Shown here: in pieces, positions 10,836-19,984 of the stretch
How the letters are laid out: each line of letters opens with the position of its first letter
Numbering within the stretch: the first letter of the stretch is position 1
Assembly: GCA_012295275.1 (NCBI GenBank)
Contig: CM022671.1
Location: forward strand, 9,074,858 to 9,138,857
Reading direction: 5' to 3'
Length of the DNA: 64,000 nt
Origin: Chrysomallon squamiferum
Lineage: Eukaryota; Mollusca; Gastropoda; Neomphalida; Peltospiridae
The notes under the pieces: generated by a model
Database searches by the model: none
Seen by the model: only the letters and a program-made list of their open reading frames with translations
Told to the model about the DNA's origin: nothing
Program-made: the position numbers and the translations under genes

Positions 10836-11345
10836 ACTTCCGGTTTACGAACAATTTCGTCACATGGTTGTCACATGTACAAAGCTGCACACAAATTGTT
10901 TTGGAAGTGAGCAAATAAGAAGACGTATCTGCCACTGAAAATCATAACTGCATATATGATCTGAAAAGCCTCTTGAAAAACTACTGACCTAACAAAATGA
11001 AACAATGATCTTATCACTCTACTGCTTCCACAAAACAGTGACAGATAAAATGAAAAGCGAAACTAACGTGATCACAAGTGACCACACGCGTGACGAGGGA
11101 CTCATTGCTTACGCCCAGTCGTAACTATTAACTAGAGACAAAAACTACGTGATTACAGTTCTTTCTAGAATCACCTTTATCATAACAGAAAAAACTAGTT
11201 TTGAAGTATTTGCCAAATAATGAAGAAATAAAAGTTTTGAAGTACCGTGTTAATTTCAGGTTCTCTATATAGGTTGTTGATAGTATTCTCTTAACCGATA
11301 CTTTCGTAACTAGTTACAAAGATCGAATTCGAACGAATGAATTCA
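10836..11345. promoter_or_regulatory. CpG-enriched, promoter-like block
   Basis: About 17 CpG dinucleotides fall in 500 bases, far denser than the surrounding AT-rich DNA. The block opens with ACTTCCGG, a typical ETS-factor core, and holds several short palindromic sites such as ACGCGTGACG and GATCGAATTCGAACGAAT. It could be the upstream promoter and 5' UTR exon of the - strand acetyltransferase-like gene. No transcript was traced. Confidence 0.35.
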
Positions 11346-11364
11346 GTGAATGATGTAATAGAAA

Positions 11365-11366
<2 letters not shown>

Positions 11367-11413
<47 letters not shown>

Positions 11414-11446
11414 ACTCTCTGAAGATGAAAACTTTATTTAAAAAGG

Positions 11447-11478
<32 letters not shown>
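11367..11478. repeat. (AT)n microsatellite and 30-base A tract
   Basis: An AT run of about 44 bases (11367-11410) is followed after about 40 bases by an A tract at 11449-11478. Confidence 0.9.
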
Positions 11479-11481
<3 letters not shown>

Positions 11482-12209
11482 ACAAAAAAAAACAACAGGA
11501 TACAATTTATTTATGAAAAGAAAATTATTTTTATGTATATGAATTTATCTAGGAAATTGGGTTAGGTTACAGATAAGTCAATAACTTTTCTTTTATATGC
11601 CCACAAAACAAACTGCTGTTTCAAATTACAAAACATTTCTCTCAAAGCATCTATCCAAGGATCTAACTTTCCAAGGATTTAGCATACCTCAAATTCTTAA
11701 AACGCATTTCCATCTGATAACAGTCTAGCGATTTAACAGTAACAACAACTTCAAAAAGGGAAAGTTACAGCGGCATTTACCATGACTATTATTATTATTA
11801 TTCAAACTGATATTACAGGATATAACTATTTACAAAACTAGCGATAAAATAATAATATAAAATAATCACACATAATTATGTGATTGTCATCAAAATAAAA
11901 TAAAGAATAATAATATATATATATGACTATAATTTTATGTACGTCTGTGTCGATGCATATAAGTGTGTATATCGTCGTATGTATTTTGTACATCATTAAA
12001 CATACAGAACAAATACATTATACCAGTACCGCTGATTCATTCCACGTATGTCTAACATTACCAATGGCATTATTAATGTTGTTTTCAGAGTTGTTCGTGT
12101 ATTTTGTGTCAGTGTTTGTGTGTGTATGTATCTGCAAAATCCAAAGTATTTTGAAAATAAAATAATTATTATGGTAATATTCATGTTTTTACACTAGTAT
12201 TTTAATTAA
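11479..12209. other. 3' flank of the LRR membrane-protein gene
   Basis: AT-rich. No close AATAAA on the - strand was found; a TTTATT near 11516 is about 690 bases past the stop. No other feature seen. Confidence 0.5.
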
Positions 12210-14114
12210 TTATTCCACCCTTGGTAAAGAAGGTTTATTTCTGATCGATGATCTAGTCAAACTTTTCTTCTTTAATTTCTTTTCTGGAGGGTTATCGCGA
12301 TTGTTGTTGTCCTTGTCTTTACTACCAATAGGGCATGTTTCTTCTGCGATGCCAATGACTTTGATTCTTGCACTCGTGAGGCTGCCTTCTTTAGCATTTA
12401 TCTTTTGACAAAAATTGTTTGGTGTGGATGTAGATGAAACTTTACTTGGTGAAATATGATTGGGAAAATGTTTCGTCGGACACAGCTTGGATCGCAGGTT
12501 GAATTTGCGAATTATAAGTATCATTCCAGTGAATACAAAGAGAAAAGACCCAAATACAGCGCCGAGAATAATGTTTGTTTTGTCGGTAGTAGCTGGTACT
12601 CGTTCTGTTGTCTTCAACAGTGTTTGGCTTGTTGTTAGCGGTATCTGTATTGTTGTAGATATTATTTCAGTAGTCTGGTCCGTTCTTTCAATGTCTGACG
12701 TAGTTTGTAAAGTACCTAAAGACACCGCTGTTGTCGATGTTCTTTCTTTAATAGTCTCAGTAAACGTTTCTGTATTAGTTGTTACTTCACTGGCTAATCC
12801 TTCTTCGGTTCTTGCTTTGACTGTTGTGTTCGCTGTTCCTGTTGTTGATGTGATCATAGTTGTAGTAGTCAGGCACTTTTCTTCTAAAACTGGTGACGCG
12901 TTGTAAAATGTTACATTTACAACCGAAGCCGGTTCGACACAGAGCAGGTCTGGTGACAAGTTGGTTTCTTTATATTTTAAATAATTTTCCATTTCATCCT
13001 GTTCGCGAATAAACTGTATTAGCCACAGCGTATCGCAGTCACACAACCAAGGATTGTTATTTAGAAACACACTGATTATTTCTCTGTCAAAGAAAGAAAG
13101 AAATTCAACAGGTAATGTTTTAAGTTTGTTGTTTCTAAGATCAGTGATTATGGCTGTACAGTTACTGAAAGCTTCTGCATCAATTAATGAAATTCCGTTG
13201 TCATTCAGTTTCAGCGAATTTAGGTTCAGTCCTGAAAATACGTTGGCCTCTATTGTTGATATCTGATTGCCTCCCAAGTTGAGATCCTGAAGCGACTTAA
13301 CGACATATTTTAAACATTTGACAGGAACGGTCCTTAACTGATTTGATGTCGCATCTAAAAGTTCAAGAGCAGTTCCAGAAAAAGCAGTTTCAGGAATATA
13401 AGTTAATTTATTGCTGGAGACATCAACCATTCGTAAATTAGTTAAATCTGAAAAGGTGTTTGCTTCAAAGGAATTTAACTGATTTGAACTGATAAAAATT
13501 CCTTGAATATTTCTCATGAACCTGAACGAATCGGCTGATAATGTTTTTATTTTGTTTTCCGACAGAAGAAGAAACATAAGATTGGATAAACCAGAAAAGG
13601 TATCGTTACTGATTGCAGTCAATGAATTGTTTGCTAAATTAAGTTCCATCAGGCCTGTAAGATTCTGAAAGGATCCAGCATGGATAGTAGATATGTTGTT
13701 ACTTGGGAGGTAAAGCCATTTTAATGAAGGCACATTTTCAAATGCATCCTGAGCAATAGTATTAATTCCGAAATCTTCAAGATTTATATACTGAAGATTT
13801 GACTTGTTTGCTAAAAGCATTCCATCCAGAACCCCATTTGGAACGGAAAAATTATTTAGTTCCATTTCTATCACCGTGTTAGGTATGTACTTAGGATGTA
13901 TTCCTACACATTTGACTTTAATAACATCGCCAGAGCTAGGATCACGTTCACAAAGGGAACACTGTGAAGGGCAAGCATTAGATGCTGATGGTTTTGGTGT
14001 CGTAGACACTGATGGCAGAGTCGTAGATAGGGATGACACTGTCGTAGAAGTTAACGAATGTATCGAACAGCAGCTCAGAATAAGATTAATAATAAACATT
14101 AGTAATAGTTCCAT
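12210..14114 (-). CDS. LRR type I membrane protein with Thr-rich stalk
   Basis: 634 residues in one uninterrupted exon. A hydrophobic signal peptide spans about 1-20 and a Ser/Thr/Pro stretch 21-45. A Cys-rich N-cap follows (C48, C52, C55, C69), then about ten extracellular LRRs (about 106-355) with the LxxLxLxxNxL pattern. The C-cap is NPWLCDCDTLWLIQFI with C391 and C414. A stalk of almost pure Thr/Ser/Glu at 415-512 looks mucin-like and O-glycosylated. One transmembrane helix lies at about 513-536, followed by a basic cytoplasmic tail of about 95 residues. The layout fits surface recognition or adhesion receptors; there is no TIR, Ig or kinase domain. I do not recognise an orthologue. An acceptor 12 bases before the ATG suggests a 5' UTR intron. 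Confidence 0.9.
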   Translation of the reverse strand: MELLLMFIINLILSCCSIHSLTSTTVSSLSTTLPSVSTTPKPSASNACPSQCSLCERDPSSGDVIKVKCVGIHPKYIPNTVIEMELNNFSVPNGVLDGMLLANKSNLQYINLEDFGINTIAQDAFENVPSLKWLYLPSNNISTIHAGSFQNLTGLMELNLANNSLTAISNDTFSGLSNLMFLLLSENKIKTLSADSFRFMRNIQGIFISSNQLNSFEANTFSDLTNLRMVDVSSNKLTYIPETAFSGTALELLDATSNQLRTVPVKCLKYVVKSLQDLNLGGNQISTIEANVFSGLNLNSLKLNDNGISLIDAEAFSNCTAIITDLRNNKLKTLPVEFLSFFDREIISVFLNNNPWLCDCDTLWLIQFIREQDEMENYLKYKETNLSPDLLCVEPASVVNVTFYNASPVLEEKCLTTTTMITSTTGTANTTVKARTEEGLASEVTTNTETFTETIKERTSTTAVSLGTLQTTSDIERTDQTTEIISTTIQIPLTTSQTLLKTTERVPATTDKTNIILGAVFGSFLFVFTGMILIIRKFNLRSKLCPTKHFPNHISPSKVSSTSTPNNFCQKINAKEGSLTSARIKVIGIAEETCPIGSKDKDNNNRDNPPEKKLKKKSLTRSSIRNKPSLPRVE

Positions 14115-14126
14115 TTCGCAGTTTCT

Positions 14127-14129
14127 CTG
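14127..14129 (-). other. Splice acceptor in the 5' UTR of the LRR membrane-protein gene
   Basis: The - strand reads TTTTCTCACAG and then 12 bases to the ATG. It suggests that a non-coding first exon lies further right. Confidence 0.45.
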
Positions 14130-14547
14130 TGAGAAAATGTCTTCTCAAACCAACTTTCAAACTTTATGCCACGTTTTGCATTCCGTTACTAATGGTTCAA
14201 GTTTAATGCATTTTTTTATTACAGGACGGTTTTTATCATTCTGTTCTTAAATACTAAGCAATTCCCCTATCAATTCTAGAATTTAATTAAATGTGTTCTT
14301 ATGTGAATACAAAATCTGATCTTTTAAATCCTCTTATTTGAATCATATGACTTCTTTCTACATCTATTAAATAAATATGTCACGGGTGTACACAGGGGGT
14401 ATATTCAACACCCACCATTACAGCTATTTGAGACCGAACATAATTTCTTCTTGCAGTTTTACATAAAATGTACTAACTTTTAAGTACCGCAAGAAGGTGA
14501 CTAAATGTTGCTTTTAGTTTATGTCGATTATGATATTATGAAGATGA

Positions 14548-14578
14548 TGATTATTATTGTTATTGTTGTTATTGTTGC

Positions 14579-14648
<70 letters not shown>

Positions 14649-14649
14649 T
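14548..14649. repeat. (ATT)n microsatellite
   Basis: A nearly perfect TTA run, about 70 bases pure (14579-14648), with imperfect TTG/TTA units to its left. Confidence 0.95.
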
Positions 14650-15430
14650 GATCGGGCCCTGAAAAACTATAATACCTTTTAATGCTATAAATTATTTATT
14701 ATTTTATTTATTTGTGGTTACTGAGAAATAAGATATGCTTCTAACTGTCGAAAATGGAACCATGACAGGTTCATAACTCATAACCAGTGAATGTTTGTTC
14801 ACAGCTCATAAATATTTGACATAACACGATTTTTCCATTTACCTGTTCATTTACACGTGAATATACGTACACACACACACTTTTTAAATTATTATTACGT
14901 ATTTTAACGTTCTTTTTAAATTAAGTATTATTAATATAATGTACTCTAACATTAAATAATGTAATGTATAAATAGGAATTGGTTTTTTTACCTTATTAAA
15001 CTTTTGCTGCAATTTAATTTTGTTGCTTGTTATTAATATTGTTGTTGTTGTTATAAACGTTACCAACGTTTCTATGTTACGCATTATTGCAGTCTTTTTC
15101 ATGTGTATTTTTTTTTTAAATGGGGAATTTAATTATTTTTGAAATAACATTGCATTTGTGCATGCTAATACTGTATACGTTAAAAACCATTATAAAATTG
15201 TTAACATTAATACATATTACACTTACAGCATTGATACATAACAATAAATGTTTGTAATAATATAAAACTGATATCTTTAGTATATAATAGCAATTATTAT
15301 GCAGTTAAGCTTGCTGAAGGAAAATTAAGAGATTATTTGTATAATTTAATAATACTTCAAGTGCTGCAGAACCTCGATATATTATGAACTTAAGCAGTTT
15401 GACTTGCGCTGCTGAATTTAAAGAATTTAT
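14650..15430. other. Intergenic, AT-rich, no gene seen
   Basis: Sequence between two divergent genes, with a short CA run near 14870. No coding or RNA feature was supported. Confidence 0.5.
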
Positions 15431-15439
15431 TAATGATTT

Positions 15440-15572
15440 GTCACGTGACAGGCTAGCCGCCATGATGAGCATCAAGATCTATGGATCCACGTTCTGCAGA
15501 TATGGATTAAAAGAAAACCTGGCAGCCGAACAACCTCATATATAAAAAGGTCAGTTTAAATCGACACAAACG
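15440..15572 (+). promoter_or_regulatory. Candidate TATA promoter of the 7TM receptor gene
   Basis: A perfect E-box inside the palindrome GTCACGTGAC (CACGTG at 15442-15447) is followed about 95 bases later by TATAAAA at 15541-15547. Transcription would begin near 15570. The next good donor, TTCAG then GTAAAA, is at 15742, which would define a non-coding first exon for the gene at 16.7 kb. Confidence 0.4.
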
Positions 15573-15741
15573 TCTACAATATGTCTCATTTTAAACCTTT
15601 TTCAGATTGCGAATTAACGGGAGGATGGAGAATTTTGCTTCTTTTTTTTTTTTGAAATTTAGAGCCATAATTGCAAGAATAAAGAAAATGGTTTCCGTTC
15701 AAGCCAGACGACAGAGAAAAATCGATCGATCTGAGGGTTCA
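15570..15741 (+). other. Candidate non-coding first exon of the 7TM receptor gene
   Basis: Bounded by the predicted start below the TATA box and the donor CAG/GTAAAA at 15742. It would splice to the acceptor at 16641-16646. It contains short upstream ATGs and no long frame. Confidence 0.3.
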
Positions 15742-16649
15742 GGTAAAATGTAACCCTGTCCAGTGATGTCTCAATATGCCTGACTTTAATACGTGCTACC
15801 CAGCGCTGCAACCTCAAAGAATTCCAGGAGCACTTCCAGTCTGAAGTTTAGGCATTCCAGAACTGACGATTCCAACAAATTAAATATTATTTTAATGCTT
15901 TTTTTTAATTATTTGATATTTATATTCTTTATTATTATTTTTTTAAATTAACAGCAAGTCAGTTTATGCTTTCTTTAAACATAAATAGGTTAAAATGAAA
16001 TATAATAAAATAAATAAACAAGCAAACAAACAAATAATATTTTGATTTTTAAATCGATTTTTTTCTCTAACTTGGTAGCTGAAGCAATGTTAAACAAATA
16101 ACTTTTCCCCTTTGTTATTTAGTATTTTTCTTTAGTACAGCTTATAAAGATCTTTTGAATTTTAATAATTTGCATTCGTGCTTATATAAATATTATACAT
16201 ACATACATGCATATATTACATACACACACTCACGGCTAAATCTCTATTAGCAGCAATTTTGAGATTTATCCCAAAATGCATTTTATTATATATTTTAAAT
16301 CTGAATGACAGCCACGTGTATTTGACAACCACTTTTGCCTAGTGTCTGAGTGTAAGGTACGCATAGGTTATCAAGCGAATGTTGCGGATTGATGAATTTA
16401 TTAAGTGAAATTAATAAATGTTATAAAATTCATTATAACACAAATTCATTTAGGATTCAGTGCTGGTGTTATAATGAGGTTTGACTATATATAACAAATA
16501 AAACTTCATAAATAATATCAAAGACTTTTGTATGTGTTTTCCTGTTTATGAGAACGTATAATCTGTAATGACAGCTGTAATATTTTATATTAATTTTATT
16601 TATTCGTTTATACAATTTATATTTCCTATGTGTTTCTATTTTCTAGCTG

Positions 16650-16673
16650 ATGGACAACACAAACAAACTATGA
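16650..16673 (+). other. Short upstream ORF overlapping the receptor start
   Basis: ATG at 16650 encodes MDNTNKL and ends in TGA at 16671-16673. The receptor ATG is 16670-16672, so stop and start share the string ATGA. If the exon begins at 16647, this uORF is the first ATG in it. Confidence 0.4.
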
Positions 16674-17689
16674 AAGCACAAACAAAACTATTAGGAAATT
16701 TTTCCACTCCTTACTTTCGGCCATGGGGATCTCAAGGTGTCACCGCAGCTGTTGCCAGCCTTTTCTGCATCTGGATAACACTGACCAACGTTCTGCTGAT
16801 TGCCATTCTGCTGACGAACAAAAAGCTTCGACGCCAGCGTCAGATTATTTTCGTTCTGCACATAGCTCTGGCCGACCTGGCAGTGGGGCTCTTTTACTGC
16901 CCTCTGACGGCGGACTTTTTCATAAAACAGATCTGGACTCACAGCTGCGACAGTCTGTTCTGGTGGAACACGTTCTTCCATCCCGTGAGTTTTCTCAGTA
17001 CTCACTGTATAGGTTTGGTGAACTTCTACCAGCTGTGTGACTCCTGCTGTCGCCTGAACGTGCGATCTTTTGTCAAGAACTTCCTAACTGTGCTGATTCT
17101 CACTCTCCTCTGGTTCTACCTTATCAGTCTGTTCTTCATGCTGCAGAATTTCAGATCACGTGAGATAAAAGTCCTTATCGATACGAAAGATGTGTGTCTG
17201 TCGTCAATGGACTACCTGGGTGCTGTTGAAACGGCTATGATGGTTTATTTCATTCCAGCAGCAATTACGACGATACTGTATGTTTCCTTGATAGGTCTGC
17301 GCACTTTCAGATCGTCTCCCATCCTTCACGAAGAACTGAATAGCCCCGAGCCGCCACCTGTTATTTCCCTTCGTCTCTTAGGCGTAGCTAATGTCGTCAG
17401 TTTGTTGATGCCGCTTCCCTACTTCAGTACGTTGGTGAGCGTTTCTCTAGGAAGCTGCACAACCTTTTCCTGCATGTCATGGATTTTACCCGTCATGACC
17501 GTCTTTGAATGGCTTCTGTTTGCCAAATCTGGAATACAGCCTTGCATGTGGTTGCTGAACTCACAATTAACGGAGGCCATTTTTCCGATAGTGCGTAATT
17601 TCCGGTCTGGACCAACAAGGAACCACGTGCAAATCGATCAACCTGACGTCGACATGCAGGGTCCAGAAGATTCATTTCACGAAATTTAG
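16670..17689 (+). CDS. Divergent rhodopsin-like 7TM receptor
   Basis: 339 residues from ATG 16670. The frame stays open back to ATG 16568, but 16568-16646 looks like an intron end (T-rich, ending TTTTCTAG), so I chose 16670. Helices: TM1 24-49 with N40, TM2 58-82 with LHIALADL (D69), TM3 99-122, TM4 138-160, TM5 184-210 with P196, TM6 234-260, TM7 270-296. C93 and C176 can form the usual disulfide; NFS at 10-12 is an N-glycosylation site. The activation motifs are missing: VNF stands where DRY is expected (116-119 region), no CWxP is in TM6, and QPCMW replaces NPxxY at 290-294. The ligand is unknown. Coding is intronless, and codon use is richer in GC than its surroundings. Confidence 0.85.
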   Translation: MKAQTKLLGNFSTPYFRPWGSQGVTAAVASLFCIWITLTNVLLIAILLTNKKLRRQRQIIFVLHIALADLAVGLFYCPLTADFFIKQIWTHSCDSLFWWNTFFHPVSFLSTHCIGLVNFYQLCDSCCRLNVRSFVKNFLTVLILTLLWFYLISLFFMLQNFRSREIKVLIDTKDVCLSSMDYLGAVETAMMVYFIPAAITTILYVSLIGLRTFRSSPILHEELNSPEPPPVISLRLLGVANVVSLLMPLPYFSTLVSVSLGSCTTFSCMSWILPVMTVFEWLLFAKSGIQPCMWLLNSQLTEAIFPIVRNFRSGPTRNHVQIDQPDVDMQGPEDSFHEI

Positions 17690-18260
17690 TTCCTGTTCAC
17701 CTCAGTTTGCAAATCTTTCTCAAGTGCACGCGCTCTCAGAAAATGCTATTATTTTTTTTAATTTTTTTTCATAGACAGTATGATTCTTCTGCAGTTAAGA
17801 TATTTGTGTGGACAATTAACAGTCTATGTTCAAATGTTCGTGCTGTTTGTAAAACGTGTCTGATTCCTATGTTTATGTATATTTGCCTGGGGAGGCTGCA
17901 TCTCCATATTTAAGTGCTAAATATTTGCTGAAAATCTGCATGAATATTCATTTAGACAAGTCTTATTTATTAACCAACGAAAACTTGATCAAGCGTATTG
18001 TTGTGTTATTTTTGTGCCACATGATAAAAACATGAAAATAATTTAAAAGTGTTATTATTTTTCTCAATAATTAGTAAACCAGTTCAATATCTCATAGCTG
18101 TTATTTATTAAAATATTTTATTTCCAGCCTTTCAAGAAATGAAGACCCAAAACATTGGAAATTTCAGTGTGTGTGTGTCTGTCTGTCTGTCTGTCCCTCT
18201 TTGGCTGATCGTTTTTCTGGATCTCTGTGTGTGTGTCTATATGTTTATTCCCCCTCTCTC

Positions 18261-18293
<33 letters not shown>

Positions 18294-19729
18294 GTCTCTC
18301 AGTCTCTCTTTCAGTAACAAAAAGCATCTGCTTGTTCCTCTCCAATATTAATATTATGAAGAAAAAAGTACTGTATCATAAGTTTAATTATTAATTATTA
18401 AATGTCTTTAAATTATAGAAGTGAAATTAATATTCGTTATTATCTTATTCATTACTCTTGTGGATGATGATGATAATGGTGTAATTGTTTTGTTTATTGT
18501 TTTGTTTTTTCTTCATTTAAAAATCCTTTAAAATTATAACTATTTATCGTTTATTTCACTTTAATTTACTGATGTATTTTATTTTAATTCTTTTTTGTTT
18601 AAATTTGTATTCCATGTGTCTTTCTTTCTTTCATTATGTTTTTAAAAAAATTGTTTTAAATCATATTCCTTCAGAGTTAAATCGAGGCACCTTTTGCCTG
18701 TATGTTATGAAATAGCTGTATTAACAACGATGAGCCAGTGAAGAGCTAGCAAAACGAAGACATCAAGTTGTATAAATATCTGGGTGTCGCCTGCATGCAT
18801 TTCGTGTTTCCCCCTTTCGACCATATTTACACTGAGCTCGCCTGTTGTAGATGGAATTTGCAGGAAAGCGTGCTGTGTGCCCTATTGATTGTCACACAAA
18901 GAACTAAGTGATACACAGCATTTAAACTGGATACAAGTAAACCCTTTCTCAAACGATGGAGTCTGTTAACAACTAAATAAAAATACTTTAGTGCTTTTTC
19001 CATGCTAATTCTAATCTGTTAGTTTTAATTTATGTATTTATTAACAGATCATTTCCTATTATTTATAATTTCCTATATAATATATGTATATGTTAGTGTG
19101 TATGTGTTTATATATGGATAATAGCAATTTATAAAATAAAAATGAATTGTAGTGGCAGTGGTACAAGTGGTTGTCGAATGAAATCGAATGTTCTCGTCTC
19201 AAAATGATCACCATTTTTCATTTATTTTAATGTCAACTGAATGCAAGAATGTTTTCTTTTTCTTTTCTGATACATATTAAATATTTAACGAAATACTTGG
19301 TAACGCATAACGTAAATACAATAAAAGAATTTCAGTGAGAGAGACAGAGAGTTGTTAAATAATAGAATAAAACAAAATAAATAAAATATAATATAATAAA
19401 ATAATAATTTTTTAATAAAGACGAAAGAGAGAAACAACATCTAAAAATTTAGGAAGGATAAAAATGAGAAATGCGATAAGTTTTCTTTGTTTTAAATATA
19501 AAAGACCTGAACTGGCTTGAAAGACGTTAGAAAAAATAAACTCCAAAAGAATGAAACCACAACAAAATAAATAAAAACAAAACAAAGCATCTCAGAAACA
19601 CACTGATTATGCTGCCGATGTTGGAATGTTCTAATAAATATTTGGCAATTTATTTTCATCATCGTGATCAACCGATAAATATGAAAATTTGCAAAAGCCC
19701 AACAAGCACATCACTAGTTCTAAAGGTGT
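17690..19729. other. Intergenic with CT/GT microsatellites
   Basis: Mostly AT-rich. A GT/CT cluster lies at 18163-18310. A less repetitive block at 18690-18930 holds TATAAAT near 18770, which could be an upstream start for the ninjurin gene, but no exon was supported. Confidence 0.5.
18163..18310. repeat. GT/GTCT and (CT)n microsatellites
   Basis: GT and GTCT units at 18167-18196, then nearly pure CT from 18253 to 18310. Confidence 0.9.
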
Positions 19730-19912
19730 CGTTTTGTTTGATCTGCGCGGATTTCCAGAGAACGGCAAACAATTTGTTGTGTGTCCGCACTCGTTTGTAC
19801 CTCGTTGTTTGACTGTGTGAAGCCGATATCCGTGTTTACGAAGAAACTTTCAGCAGTTGCTTTTGTTACGTCTTCATCAGTGTTGACTGTAACTCTCCAA
19901 AGGGGATACTGC

Positions 19913-19984
19913 ATGGCTGCAGATCGCTCTCCGAACATGGGCAACAACGGCAGAAGAAGCCCGAAAACAAAGCCAGTCATTGGG
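19913..19984 (+). CDS. Ninjurin exon 1
   Basis: 24 codons, MAADRSPNMGNNGRRSPKTK and four more. It is the first ATG of its frame. The frame is open upstream for 130 bases without another ATG, so that part is taken as 5' UTR. The flanking DNA is CpG-enriched. Confidence 0.72.

Noticed and set aside
12460-12906. 148-residue + strand frame rich in Val.
   Set aside because: Shadow of the Thr-rich stalk of the - strand LRR protein (ACN/GTN mirror).
16691-17040. Frames over the 7TM receptor in other phases.
   Set aside because: Shadows of the receptor; no independent features.
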